Assembly (NCBI GenBank): GCA_964407855.1
Contig: CAYOXI010000012.1
Coordinates: 1 to 49,581 of the forward strand
DNA: 49,581 bases
From: SHZI01 sp964407855
Lineage (GTDB): Bacteria; Pseudomonadota; Gammaproteobacteria; Steroidobacterales; GCA-2729495
Reading direction: 5' to 3'
Part shown: piece after piece, positions 15,379 through 26,447 of the stretch
How positions within the stretch are numbered: the first letter of the stretch is position 1
Layout of the letters: every line of letters starts with the position of its first letter
Position numbers and translations under genes: made by a program
Notes under the pieces: generated by a model
Told to the model about the DNA's origin: nothing
The model's input: only the letters and a program-made list of their open reading frames with translations
Databases searched by the model: none

Positions 15379-18300
15379 CGGACCCGGAGGCGACGGTCCC
15401 TGATCCGGCGGGATCGCTGCTCCGGAAGTGGCCCGGAGCTGCACCGCTCTCGCCCTTCCGCCTCCAGGCGCTGCTGGCGGGTCTGCGTTTCCGCGTACCG
15501 GCGATCAGCGCGGTCAGCGCCCGGTACCTGCATTTCCTTGCCCTGGCGCGGCCCCTCAGCCGGGCCGAGGAAGCGGTGGTGGCGCGGCTGCTGGACGATG
15601 CCGGCGGGGACGCACCAGGTGATTCCCCTGGCGATTTGCTCAACGAGCCCGGATCTGCCCTGCTCGTCATTCCGCGGGCTGGTACCATCTCGCCGTGGTC
15701 CAGCAAGGCCACCGACATTTTCCATGGCTGCGGCCTCACCGCCGTCCGGCGGGTCGAGCGGGGTATTCGTTTCAGCATTGGCTCGGGTACCGCGCTGACG
15801 CCGGCGGATCTGGTCGCGCTGCTGCCGCAGCTGCATGACCGGATGACGGAAACCGTCCTGCCCGGTGATGCCGGCGAGGCGGAACTCCGCCGGGCCCTGT
15901 TCGCGTCTCCGCCGCCGCGGCCGCTGGCGCAGGTCCCGCTGGGACAGTCCGGCGTCGCCGCGCTGGAGGCTGCCAACCGGGAACTCGGGCTTGCACTGTC
16001 GCCGGACGAGATTGCCTACCTGGCGGAAAAGTTCGCTGCCGCCGGCCGGGATCCCACCGACGCCGAACTGATGATGTTCGCGCAGGCCAACTCGGAGCAC
16101 TGTCGCCACAAGATCTTCAATGCCACCTGGTTCATTGACGGTGTCGAGCAGGCTGACAGCCTGTTCCAGATGATCCGTGCCACGCATGCCGCCACGCCGG
16201 ACGGCGTGCTCAGTGCCTACCGCGACAATGCGGCGGTCTTCGAGGGCGCCATCACCACTCACCTGCATGCCGATCCAGACACGGGCTTGTATGCCGCTCC
16301 CGATGCGCCGGTGCACACCCTGATCAAGGTGGAAACCCACAACCATCCCACGGCGATCTCCCCGTTTCCCGGCGCGGCCACCGGTTCCGGCGGCGAGATC
16401 CGCGACGAAGGGGCCACCGGCCGGGGCGGGCGACCGAAGGCGGGCCTCACGGGCTTCAGCGTGTCCCACCTGGACGTGCCGGGCTGGCCGCAGCCGTGGG
16501 AGCAGTCCCTCGGGCGGCCCGGGCGCATCGCGAGTCCGCTGCGCATCATGCTCGAAGGACCCATCGGTGCGGCGTCCTTCAACAATGAATTCGGCCGGCC
16601 CAACATCGCCGGCTACTTCCGGACTTTCGAGCAGGCCGATCCGGCTGATGCCACGCGGGCTTTCGGTTATCACAAGCCGATCATGCTGGCGGGTGGCCTC
16701 GGCAACGTGGCGGGACCGGACGTCGAGAAAGCCGCGCTGACCGCCGGCGCCCTCGTGATCGTGCTGGGTGGTCCGGCGATGCTGATCGGCCTCGGCGGCG
16801 GCGCCGCGTCGTCCGTGGACAGCGGCAGCAGTTCGACCGACCTGGATTTTGCGTCCGTCCAGCGCGGCAACCCGGAAATGCAGCGCCGCGCCCAGCAGGT
16901 AATCGAGGCCTGCCGGGCCCGGGCTGCGCTGCACGGCCAGCCAAATCCCATCCTGCTGGTGCACGACGTCGGTGCCGGGGGCCTGTCCAATGCCGTGCCG
17001 GAGGTGGTTGACCACAGCCAGCGGGGCGGGCGCTTTGAGCTGCGGGCCATCCCCGTCGCCGATACCGGCCTGTCGCCGCTGGAGATCTGGTGCAACGAGG
17101 CCCAGGAGCGCTATGTGCTGTCGATCGATCCGGTGGATGTGGCCTGGTTCGGCCAGGTCTGTGCCAGGGAACGCTGCCCCTGGGCGGTGCTCGGCGCGCT
17201 GGACGACTCGGGCCAGCTGGTTGTCACCGACCACCGGACCGGGGAGCGGCCCGTGGACATGCCGCTCGCCACGCTGCTCGGCAAGCCGCCGCGGACGGTG
17301 CGGCGGATCCGGCGCCAGACACCGGTAAAGGCACCCCTTGAGCTGCGCGGCATTGATGTGGCGGAAGCCTGCCTGCGGGTGCTGCGCATGCCGGCGGTGG
17401 CCGACAAGTCCTTCCTGATCCATATCGGTGACCGGACGGTGGGTGGCCTGGTCGCCCGTGACCAGCTGGTAGGTCCATGGCAGGTGCCGGTCAGCGACGT
17501 GGCGGTCACCGCCCTGGGTTTCGACACCTGCCTCGGCGAGGCGATGGCGGTGGGCGAGCGCACACCGGTGGCCGTGCTGGATGCACCGGCATCCGGCCGG
17601 CTGGCGGTGGGCGAAGCCATCACCAACATCGCGGCGGCGGCCGTCCCCGGCCTGTTTGCCGTGCGTCTGTCGGCGAACTGGATGGCGGCAACCGGGGCCG
17701 GCGCCGAGGATGAGCGCCTCTATGACACCGTGGCCGCTGTCAGTGCGCTGTGCCAGGCGCTGCGGATCGCGATTCCGGTCGGCAAGGATTCGCTGTCGAT
17801 GCAGACGCGCTGGGAAGCCGACGCGCCCGCGGCCGGCACGCGCTCCGTGCTTGCGCCGGTGTCGCTCGTGGTCTCGGCTTTCGCCCCGGTGGACGATGTC
17901 CGGCAGACGCTGACGCCCCAGCTCCAGCGCGTGGCCGGGAGCCAGCTGCTCCTTGTCGATCTCGGTGCCGGCCGCAACCGGCTGGGCGCCTCGATGCTTG
18001 CCCAGGCTTACGGGCGGCCAGGCGGTGAACCGCCGGACCTGGATGATCCGGCGCGACTGGCCGGGTACTTCGCCGCCATCCAGTCGTTGCGGCGGGCTGG
18101 GCTGCTGCTTGCCTACCACGACCGGAGCGACGGCGGGCTGCTGGCCACGCTCTGCGAGATGGCCTTTGCCGGTCGCACCGGCCTGGCGGTCGAACTGCTG
18201 GCAGCGGACAATGACGCGCTGCTCGCCGAACTCTTTGCGGAGGAACTGGGTGGCGTGCTCCAGGTGCGCGACGAGGACGCGGCCGCCGTCCGGCGCGTGC

Positions 18301-19361
18301 TGGACGGGCACGGGCTGGGCAGGCTGGTACGCCGCGTGGCGACGGTCACGCTGGAAGACCGGGTACAGATTGTTGCGGCCGGACGCCCGATACTCGACAA
18401 GCCGCGGACCGCCCTGCATCGCACCTGGTCGGAGCTCTCCTGGCGCATGCAGGCACTGCGGGACAATCCGGAGACGGCGCAGGAAGCCTGGGACACGCTG
18501 CTGGACGTGGACGACCCGGGTCTCAATCCTGTACTCCTTTTCGAGCCCGGCGAGGACGCGCCACGCACCGCGCCCGCCCGGGGTCCGCGGCCGCGCGTCG
18601 CGATCCTCCGGGAGCAGGGCGTCAACAGTCAGCTCGAGATGGCAGCGGCCTTCCGGCGCGCGGGGTTCGATGCCGTTGACGTGCACATGAGTGACGTGCT
18701 CGCGGGGCGGCAGGCGCTGGCCGGCTTCCAGGGGCTGGCGGCCTGCGGCGGCTTTTCCTTCGGCGACGTGCTCGGTGCGGGTGGCGGCTGGGCCAAGTCC
18801 ATCCTCTTCAATGCGCGAGCCCGGGATGAATTCGCCGCGTTCTTCGCCCGTCCGGACAGCTTCACGCTCGGGGTGTGCAACGGCTGCCAGATGCTGGCCG
18901 TGCTGGCCGAGCTGATCCCGGGAGCCGCCCACTGGCCGCGCTTTCGCCGCAACCGTTCCGAACAGTTCGAGGCGCGGCTCAGCCTGGTGGAGGTACTGCC
19001 CTCCCGCTCCGTACTGCTCGGGGACATGGCCGGCAGCCGGCTGCTGATCCCCACCTCCCACGGTGAGGGTCGCGCGGAGTTCACGTCAACGGATTCCCTG
19101 GAGACCTGTCGCAGCACCGGACAGCTGGCGCTGCGCTACGTGGCTAACCGGGGCGCGGTGGCGACCACCTACCCGGCCAATCCCAATGGGTCGCCCGAGG
19201 GCCTTGCGGGCCTGTGCTCGGAGGACGGGCGCGTCACCATCCTGATGCCGCATCCCGAGCGGGTGCACCGCACCGTGCAGCATTCCTGGCATCCGCCCGG
19301 GTGGGGCGAGGACGGCCCGTGGATGCGCCTGTTCCGGAATGCGCGCCGCTTCGTCGGCTAG
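15375..19361 (+). CDS. purL: Phosphoribosylformylglycinamidine synthase PurL
   Basis: A 1328-residue large-type PurL (E. coli: 1295), the fourth step of purine synthesis: FGAR + Gln + ATP gives FGAM. From N to C there is a PurS-like region, the linker, two AIR-synthase-related halves (for example QANSEHCRHKIFNA and VETHNHPTAISPFPGAATG), and a C-terminal glutaminase domain. That domain has the catalytic Cys in GVCNGCQML, a SHGEGRAEF stretch, and the His-Glu pair in PHPERVHR. The start is GTG at 15375, overlapping the DUF1820 stop. The gene ends 4 bases into the convergent DUF4145-like gene. Confidence 0.98.
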   Translation: MTDPEATVPDPAGSLLRKWPGAAPLSPFRLQALLAGLRFRVPAISAVSARYLHFLALARPLSRAEEAVVARLLDDAGGDAPGDSPGDLLNEPGSALLVIPRAGTISPWSSKATDIFHGCGLTAVRRVERGIRFSIGSGTALTPADLVALLPQLHDRMTETVLPGDAGEAELRRALFASPPPRPLAQVPLGQSGVAALEAANRELGLALSPDEIAYLAEKFAAAGRDPTDAELMMFAQANSEHCRHKIFNATWFIDGVEQADSLFQMIRATHAATPDGVLSAYRDNAAVFEGAITTHLHADPDTGLYAAPDAPVHTLIKVETHNHPTAISPFPGAATGSGGEIRDEGATGRGGRPKAGLTGFSVSHLDVPGWPQPWEQSLGRPGRIASPLRIMLEGPIGAASFNNEFGRPNIAGYFRTFEQADPADATRAFGYHKPIMLAGGLGNVAGPDVEKAALTAGALVIVLGGPAMLIGLGGGAASSVDSGSSSTDLDFASVQRGNPEMQRRAQQVIEACRARAALHGQPNPILLVHDVGAGGLSNAVPEVVDHSQRGGRFELRAIPVADTGLSPLEIWCNEAQERYVLSIDPVDVAWFGQVCARERCPWAVLGALDDSGQLVVTDHRTGERPVDMPLATLLGKPPRTVRRIRRQTPVKAPLELRGIDVAEACLRVLRMPAVADKSFLIHIGDRTVGGLVARDQLVGPWQVPVSDVAVTALGFDTCLGEAMAVGERTPVAVLDAPASGRLAVGEAITNIAAAAVPGLFAVRLSANWMAATGAGAEDERLYDTVAAVSALCQALRIAIPVGKDSLSMQTRWEADAPAAGTRSVLAPVSLVVSAFAPVDDVRQTLTPQLQRVAGSQLLLVDLGAGRNRLGASMLAQAYGRPGGEPPDLDDPARLAGYFAAIQSLRRAGLLLAYHDRSDGGLLATLCEMAFAGRTGLAVELLAADNDALLAELFAEELGGVLQVRDEDAAAVRRVLDGHGLGRLVRRVATVTLEDRVQIVAAGRPILDKPRTALHRTWSELSWRMQALRDNPETAQEAWDTLLDVDDPGLNPVLLFEPGEDAPRTAPARGPRPRVAILREQGVNSQLEMAAAFRRAGFDAVDVHMSDVLAGRQALAGFQGLAACGGFSFGDVLGAGGGWAKSILFNARARDEFAAFFARPDSFTLGVCNGCQMLAVLAELIPGAAHWPRFRRNRSEQFEARLSLVEVLPSRSVLLGDMAGSRLLIPTSHGEGRAEFTSTDSLETCRSTGQLALRYVANRGAVATTYPANPNGSPEGLAGLCSEDGRVTILMPHPERVHRTVQHSWHPPGWGEDGPWMRLFRNARRFVG

Positions 19362-20056
19362 CTGCGCAGGCTGGCCGGCTCGTCGAGCCCTTCCGACTGA
19401 TCCGCGAAGAAGCGCCGGACCTTGAGTGCCTGCCGTAGTTTGGCGCGGCGCACATAGGTCTGGGTGAGCACATCCTTCATGGTTTCCAGCAGTGCGGCTG
19501 CCTTGCGCCGGTCGAAATCCGGCTCGGCGCGGCTGCCATCGGGGTCGAAGATCACCTGGCAGATGGCCGCGAAGGACACGTCATCGATTTCGCCGAGCTG
19601 CTGGACTTCGGTTACCTGATCGAAGATGCGCAGTCGTCCGGCCTCGCCCACGTCGGCGAAGACGGCCCGGGCCGTCTGCCGGCACATGGCCGCGAAGGCC
19701 TGCCACAAACCACGCGTGTAGCAGGCGAGCGCTTCCCGAAAACGCGCAGCGACGGGCGGTGGCAGATAGCCCAGGCTGAAACGTTCGGGGGGATGTTCGA
19801 CGGGCTGGGGCAGCGGATGGAGTTCGACACGGTCGTTCCGCCACATCCGGGTGCGGTAACGCAGGAACACCGGCGCCTTGCAGGCCGGACACTGGAGCAC
19901 CACGCCAATCTGGGCCGGACGCTCGGCCAGCAGCCGGGCGAAAGGCGGGAAGGCGGTGACCGCCATGGGCGCCTGTGCGCCGCAGTGGGGACATTCCATG
20001 GTGCCCATCGCGCCGTTCCGTTCGAAGCGGCCATCGGCAGTGATGCTGGCGGTCAC
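19358..20056 (-). CDS. DUF4145-like protein with N-terminal zinc ribbon
   Basis: A protein of up to 232 residues. Two Cys pairs, CPHC near residue 22 and CPAC near 57, form a likely zinc ribbon. A helical domain follows, with a RFREALACYTRGLWQAFAAMCRQTAR stretch that resembles DUF4145 proteins of defence and unknown contexts. Function is not known. The GTG at 20056 gives the longest frame; ATGs at 20008 and 19999 are equally possible because neither has a clear ribosome binding site. Its stop overlaps that of purL by 4 bases in a tail-to-tail arrangement. Confidence 0.7.
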   Translation of the reverse strand: MTASITADGRFERNGAMGTMECPHCGAQAPMAVTAFPPFARLLAERPAQIGVVLQCPACKAPVFLRYRTRMWRNDRVELHPLPQPVEHPPERFSLGYLPPPVAARFREALACYTRGLWQAFAAMCRQTARAVFADVGEAGRLRIFDQVTEVQQLGEIDDVSFAAICQVIFDPDGSRAEPDFDRRKAAALLETMKDVLTQTYVRRAKLRQALKVRRFFADQSEGLDEPASLRS

Positions 20057-20109
20057 GGTGTTGTCGCTACCTCGGCTGGCGTTGCGGCTGATTGCACTGC
20101 GGTTCTGGC

Positions 20110-21783
<1,674 letters not shown>

Positions 21784-21824
21784 TGGGGATTTGTCCGCGT
21801 GCTGGAGGAGGAGATTGCGTTGGC

Positions 21825-21852
21825 ATTATCAGCGAAGCATCAGGCCTTGCAA
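21825..21852 (-). promoter_or_regulatory. Probable ettA promoter
   Basis: On the minus strand, -35 TTGCAA (21847-21852) and -10 GATAAT (21825-21830), preceded by a T, with a 16-base spacer. On the plus strand TATACT at 21856-21861 could be the -10 for the divergent gene, so the two promoters would nearly overlap. Confidence 0.5.
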
Positions 21853-21893
21853 AGCTATACTGCAGTCGGGTCAGCAGCGTGCGGGCTTCGGCG

Positions 21894-22862
21894 ATGGCCA
21901 CGGGACAGGGCGACGTACTCGTGCTGAAGGGTGCAAACATCGCGGCCTATGGCTTTGGCGACGGACACCCCTTTGGTGCTGACCGGCACGATGTCTTTCA
22001 CCAGGAACTCGCCAGCCGCGGACTCACCAGCCGCGTCAATCTGGTTGCGGCGGCCGAAGCAACCCATGCAGAACTGGCCGCCTTTCATACGCCCGCGCAC
22101 GTAGCCCGGGTTGAAGCCCAGTGCCTCGCGGGCACCGGTTACCTCGACGAGGGCGATACGCCGGCCCGCCGGGGACTGGACCAGGCAGCGGCCGCCGTGG
22201 TTGGTGCGGCGATCTTCGCGATGGAGCACCTGATGGCCCGTCATGCGCGGCGCGCATTCGTGCCGATCGGCGGCTTGCATCATGCGCGCCGCGACCGGGC
22301 GGCGGGCTTCTGCATCTACAACGACTGCGGCGTGGTGCTCGAACTGCTGCGCGCCCGTCACGGGCTGGCCCGTGTTGCCTACGTGGACATCGATGCCCAT
22401 CACGGTGACGGGGTGTTCTACGCCTTCGAGGCGGACCCCGGGGTCTGCATTGCGGATATCCACGAGGACGGCCGCTACCTTTACCCCGGCACCGGCACCG
22501 CTGCCGAGACCGGGCGCGACGCAGCGGCCGGGACCAAGCTCAATATTCCGCTCGCCCCCGGCGCCGCGGACGAGGAGTTCCGGCGCGCCTGGGAGCAGGT
22601 GGAGGCCCACCTGACGGCCTTTCGCCCGGAATTCATCCTGTTGCAGGCGGGCGCCGACAGTCTGGCCGGCGATCCCCTGGCCCACCTGCGGCTGTCACCG
22701 GCGGCCCATGCCTATGCCGCCGCGCGTCTTTGCGTGCTGGCCGACCGCTACGCCGCCGGTCGCCTGCTGGGACTGGGTGGTGGCGGGTACAACCGGCGGA
22801 ACCTGGCCCAGGCATGGACGGGCGTTGTCGAGAGCTTTGTGGCGGCGGGCGAGATGGCCTAG
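21894..22862 (+). CDS. Histone deacetylase-family amidohydrolase
   Basis: A 322-residue zinc amidohydrolase of the arginase/deacetylase superfamily, of the AcuC/acetylpolyamine-hydrolase type. Seen: tandem active-site His H129-H130 in GGLHHA, zinc ligands D167 and H169 in DIDAHHGDG, probable third ligand D255 in QAGADS, and Y299 in GGGGYN. All catalytic residues are kept, so it should remove acetyl or similar acyl groups from a lysine, polyamine or other amine. The substrate cannot be read. The ATG at 21894 is chosen over a GTG at 21879. It precedes glyA by 82 bases on the same strand. Confidence 0.9.
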   Translation: MATGQGDVLVLKGANIAAYGFGDGHPFGADRHDVFHQELASRGLTSRVNLVAAAEATHAELAAFHTPAHVARVEAQCLAGTGYLDEGDTPARRGLDQAAAAVVGAAIFAMEHLMARHARRAFVPIGGLHHARRDRAAGFCIYNDCGVVLELLRARHGLARVAYVDIDAHHGDGVFYAFEADPGVCIADIHEDGRYLYPGTGTAAETGRDAAAGTKLNIPLAPGAADEEFRRAWEQVEAHLTAFRPEFILLQAGADSLAGDPLAHLRLSPAAHAYAAARLCVLADRYAAGRLLGLGGGGYNRRNLAQAWTGVVESFVAAGEMA

Positions 22863-22944
22863 CCGACTTCCACATCAAGGTGCCCGGCCACCGCGGCCGG
22901 TCAGGCCTCGGGTAGAATGTCCTGCTTTTCCCCCGGAGCTCGCC

Positions 22945-24198
22945 ATGATCAGCAGCGATTCGACGCTCGCCACCTTCGACCCGGAACTTGCCCGGGCAAT
23001 CAGCAACGAGGAACGTCGCCAGGAAGAGCATGTCGAGCTGATCGCCTCCGAGAACTATGTCAGTCGCCGGGTGCTGGAAGTGCAGGGCTCGGTCCTCACC
23101 AACAAATATGCCGAGGGCTATCCCGGCAAGCGCTACTACGGCGGTTGCCAGTTCGTCGACATGGCAGAGAACCTGGCGATCGACCGCGCGAAGCAGCTGT
23201 TCGGCGCGGCCTATGCCAATGTCCAGCCCCATTCCGGCTCGCAGGCCAATGTGGCGGTTTACCTCGCGCTGCTCAAGCCGGGTGACACCGTGCTCGGCAT
23301 GAGCCTGGCCCACGGTGGCCATCTCACCCACGGTTCGCCCGTCAATTTCTCGGGAAAGCTGTTCAATATTGTCTCCTACGGCGTGCATGCGGAGACGGGG
23401 CTCATCGATTACGACGAGGTGGAGTCGCTGGCCCGCACCCACCGGCCGCGGATGATCATTGCCGGCTTCTCGGCCTATTCCAGGGTTGTCGACTGGCAGA
23501 AATTCCGTGAGATTGCTGACAGCGTCGGCGCGTACCTGCTGGTTGACATGGCCCACGTGGCCGGCCTGGTGGCCGCTGGCGAATACCCGAATCCCGTGCC
23601 GATCGCCGATGTGACGACCACCACCACCCACAAGACGCTGCGTGGACCCCGGGGCGGACTGATCCTCGCCCGGGCCAACGATGACATGCACAAGAAGCTG
23701 AACTCCCTGGTCTTTCCCGGGACCCAGGGTGGACCGCTGATGCATGTGATCGCGGCCAAGGCGGTCGCCTTTCTGGAAGCGCTCCAGCCGGATTTCCGCG
23801 ACTACCAGCGTGCGGTCAAGGCCAACGCGGCGCTGCTGGCCAACGTGCTGATGGAGCGTGGTTACAGGATCGTATCCGGTGGCACCGAGAACCACATGTT
23901 CCTGGTGGACCTCATCGACAAGGACATCACCGGCAAGGATGCTGACGCGGTGCTGGACGGTGCACACATCACGGTCAACAAGAATGCCGTGCCCAACGAC
24001 CCGCGTTCACCCTTCGTCACCAGCGGCGTCAGGATGGGCACCCCCGCTGTCACCACCCGGGGTTTCCGCGCGCCGGAGATGCAGGAGCTGGGCGGCCTGA
24101 TCGCGGACCTGCTGGATGATCTCCGCAATGAGTCCCGGGCGGACGAGGTGCGCCAGAAGGTCATCGAGCTGTGCAGCCGATTCCCGGTCTATCGATGA
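22945..24198 (+). CDS. glyA: Serine hydroxymethyltransferase GlyA
   Basis: A 417-residue PLP enzyme that interconverts serine and glycine and supplies methylene-tetrahydrofolate. K230 in TTTTHKTLRGPRGG binds PLP. Other landmarks: LIASENYVS, NKYAEGYPGKRYYGG, and VDMAHVAGLVA. Length equals E. coli GlyA. GGAG lies 7 bases before the ATG at 22945; a TAGAAT at 22913-22918 may be its -10. The frame stays open upstream but that part is out-of-frame amidohydrolase sequence. Confidence 0.98.
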   Translation: MISSDSTLATFDPELARAISNEERRQEEHVELIASENYVSRRVLEVQGSVLTNKYAEGYPGKRYYGGCQFVDMAENLAIDRAKQLFGAAYANVQPHSGSQANVAVYLALLKPGDTVLGMSLAHGGHLTHGSPVNFSGKLFNIVSYGVHAETGLIDYDEVESLARTHRPRMIIAGFSAYSRVVDWQKFREIADSVGAYLLVDMAHVAGLVAAGEYPNPVPIADVTTTTTHKTLRGPRGGLILARANDDMHKKLNSLVFPGTQGGPLMHVIAAKAVAFLEALQPDFRDYQRAVKANAALLANVLMERGYRIVSGGTENHMFLVDLIDKDITGKDADAVLDGAHITVNKNAVPNDPRSPFVTSGVRMGTPAVTTRGFRAPEMQELGGLIADLLDDLRNESRADEVRQKVIELCSRFPVYR

Positions 24199-24231
24199 CC
24201 CGGGGCCGCTAGCGGGTCCGGATGACAGCCG

Positions 24232-24738
24232 ATGCACTGCCCCTTCTGCAGTCATCCGGAGACGAAGGTGATTGATTCACGTCTTGCGGGTGAGGGTTCC
24301 CAGGTGCGCCGCCGGCGCGAGTGCCTGGGCTGCGGTGAGCGCTTCACGACCTTCGAGGGCGCGGAACTGGTGATGCCTCGCGTCGTGAAACGGGATGAGA
24401 ACCGCGAACCCTTCGATGACCACAAGCTTCGCAGCGGCATGATCCGGGCGCTGGAGAAGCGGCCGGTGGACAGCGAGGCGGTGGAGGCGGCCCTGGCCCG
24501 TGTCGTCCATCGCCTGCAGACCCTGGGCGAGCGCGAGGTTCATTCCCGCCTGATAGGCGATCTCGTCATGGAGGAATTGCGGGCGCTGGATGAGGTGGCC
24601 TATGTCCGCTACGCCTCGGTCTACCGGAGCTTCCAGGATGTGGAGTCATTCCAGGAGGAGATTCGCCGCCTGCGCGAACTGGCCGACCAGGACCGCCGCC
24701 GCGACCAGCTGTCGCTGTTGCCGGACGACGTGCCGTGA
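24232..24738 (+). CDS. nrdR: Transcriptional repressor NrdR
   Basis: A 168-residue repressor of ribonucleotide reductase genes. The zinc ribbon uses C3, C6, C31 and C34 (MHCPFC and CLGCGERF), and an ATP-cone domain follows (VVKRDENREPFDDHKL onward), which senses dATP/ATP. Its TGA overlaps the GTG of ribD. nrdR before ribD is a common order in gammaproteobacteria. Confidence 0.97.
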   Translation: MHCPFCSHPETKVIDSRLAGEGSQVRRRRECLGCGERFTTFEGAELVMPRVVKRDENREPFDDHKLRSGMIRALEKRPVDSEAVEAALARVVHRLQTLGEREVHSRLIGDLVMEELRALDEVAYVRYASVYRSFQDVESFQEEIRRLRELADQDRRRDQLSLLPDDVP

Positions 24739-25841
24739 GCTTCAGTGCGACCGACCGGCAGCTCATGGCCCGGGCGCTGGTGCTCGCCGCGCGGGGGCTG
24801 GAGTCCACCCAGCCGAATCCCCGGGTGGGCTGCGTGATCGCCCGGGATGGCGAGGTCGTCGGTGAGGGGTGGCATCAGCGGGCCGGCGGACCCCACGCGG
24901 AAGTCCATGCGCTGGCCGAGGCCGGCGCCAAAGCCCGGGGTGCGACCGCCTATGTGACTCTGGAGCCGTGCTGTCACACCGGCCGGACGCCGCCGTGTAC
25001 CCTTGCGCTGCAGGCAGCCGGGATCCGGCGGCTGGTGTTCGCCGCGGCTGATCCGAATCCGCAGGTGAACGGCGGGGGCGAGGCGGCACTGCAGGCCGCG
25101 GGGATCACCGTCGAGGGTGGGCTGCTGGCCGCCGAGGCGATGGAACTGAACGAGGGCTTCAACCTCCGGATGCAGCGGGGCCGGCCGCTGACCCGGCTGA
25201 AGATCGGGGCCAGCCTGGACGGCAGGACCGCGCTGGGTGACGGCCGCAGCCGGTGGATAACGGGCGACGCCGCACGCCGGGACGTGCAGCGCTGGCGCGC
25301 CCGGAGCGCGGCCGTGCTGACCGGTAGCGGGACGATCCTGGCGGATGATCCCCGCCTGGATGTGCGCGATGCCGCCGGTGAAGGGCCAAGGCAGCCACTG
25401 CGCGTGATCCTCGATACCCGGCTGCGGACGCCGCCCGCTGCCCGTGTGCTGGAGCCGCCCGGAGAAGTGCTGGTGCTGGCCGGGGCCGGGGCCGGAGTGG
25501 CAGCTGCCGCGCTGACCGCGCGCGGTGCCCGGGTAGAAGTCCTGCCGGTAACCGCCGGCAGGCTCGACCTGCACGCCGTGCTGACGCGCCTCGCGGCGCT
25601 GGAGATCAACGAGGTCTGGGTGGAGGCCGGACGCGAGCTCAGTGGGGCGCTGCTGGCTGCCGGCCTGGTGGACGAACTGGTGATTTACCAGTCCCCCACC
25701 GTACTCGGCGACTCGGCCAGGGGCATGTTTTCGATGCCGTCGCCGGCTGCTCCCGGCGACGGTCCCCGGTTCCGGCTGCTGTCGGCGCGGCCGGTGGGTG
25801 AGGATCTGCGTCTCATCTTCCGCCCGGCGCCGTTGCACTGA
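24735..25841 (+). CDS. ribD: Bifunctional riboflavin deaminase/reductase RibD
   Basis: A 368-residue enzyme doing steps 2 and 3 of riboflavin synthesis: deamination, then NADPH reduction of the ribosyl side chain. The deaminase half has H54 and E56 (PHAEVHAL) and C79 and C88 (PCCHTGRTPPC). The reductase half begins near RLKIGASLDGRTA. It starts with GTG at 24735, overlapping nrdR. First gene of the rib run; no FMN riboswitch is visible before it. Confidence 0.97.
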   Translation: MSFSATDRQLMARALVLAARGLESTQPNPRVGCVIARDGEVVGEGWHQRAGGPHAEVHALAEAGAKARGATAYVTLEPCCHTGRTPPCTLALQAAGIRRLVFAAADPNPQVNGGGEAALQAAGITVEGGLLAAEAMELNEGFNLRMQRGRPLTRLKIGASLDGRTALGDGRSRWITGDAARRDVQRWRARSAAVLTGSGTILADDPRLDVRDAAGEGPRQPLRVILDTRLRTPPAARVLEPPGEVLVLAGAGAGVAAAALTARGARVEVLPVTAGRLDLHAVLTRLAALEINEVWVEAGRELSGALLAAGLVDELVIYQSPTVLGDSARGMFSMPSPAAPGDGPRFRLLSARPVGEDLRLIFRPAPLH

Positions 25842-25853
25842 CGAGGACAGGGT

Positions 25854-26447
25854 ATGTTCACCGGAATCATCCAGGCATTGGGCACAGTGGCGAGCGTCGA
25901 ACCGACAGATGCCGGGCGGCGTTTGGTCTTCGGCCTGGGCGCCCTGGCCGGCAGGCCGTTGCGCCTCGGCGACAGCATCGCCGTGAACGGTGCCTGCCTG
26001 ACGGTGGTGGCGCAGGATAGCGCGAGCTTTGCCGCCGATGTCTCCGCGGAGACCCTGCGGGTCACCACGCTCGGCAGCCTGGTCGCCGGCAGCGCGGTGA
26101 ACCTGGAACCGGCAATGACCCTGCAGGATCCTCTCGGCGGGCACCTGGTGACCGGCCATGTGGACGGGGTGGGGGCCGTCGCTCTGATCAGGCCGGAAGG
26201 CGCTGCAACCGTACTGCGCTTCCGGCTGCCGCCGGAGCTCGAGCGCTACGTGGCGCGGAAGGGCTCCATCTGCATCGACGGGGTGAGCCTCACCGTCAAT
26301 GCGGCGGAGGAGGGCTGCGCGCAGGTAACGCTGATCCCGCACACCCTCAAGCAGACTATCATGCAGAATTACCGGATCGGGTCGGCAGTGAATGTCGAAA
26401 TAGACCTGGTCGCCCGCTACGTTGAAAGACTCCTGGTAAGCCAATGA
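25854..26447 (+). CDS. ribE: Riboflavin synthase alpha subunit
   Basis: A 197-residue enzyme that dismutates two lumazines to riboflavin. It has the canonical N-terminus MFTGIIQ and two similar barrels (TVVAQ... and DGVSLTVN). A trimer is usual. It starts 12 bases after ribD and its TGA overlaps the next ATG (ATGA at 26444). The symbol ribC is used for the same gene in E. coli. Confidence 0.97.
   Translation: MFTGIIQALGTVASVEPTDAGRRLVFGLGALAGRPLRLGDSIAVNGACLTVVAQDSASFAADVSAETLRVTTLGSLVAGSAVNLEPAMTLQDPLGGHLVTGHVDGVGAVALIRPEGAATVLRFRLPPELERYVARKGSICIDGVSLTVNAAEEGCAQVTLIPHTLKQTIMQNYRIGSAVNVEIDLVARYVERLLVSQ

Noticed and set aside
14866..15444. An N-terminal extension of the FHA protein (the frame is open to 15444).
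   Set aside because: The extension would run through the divergent promoter and the DUF1820 gene; the FHA domain starts right at ATG 14865.
15234..19061. A 1275-codon minus-strand open frame opposite purL.
   Set aside because: PurL is unmistakable on the plus strand. The antisense frame has no recognisable domain and a shadow-like composition.
22708..22944. A 79-residue N-terminal extension of GlyA.
   Set aside because: That part is an out-of-frame reading of the amidohydrolase gene; the ATG at 22945 has a good ribosome binding site and matches the family.
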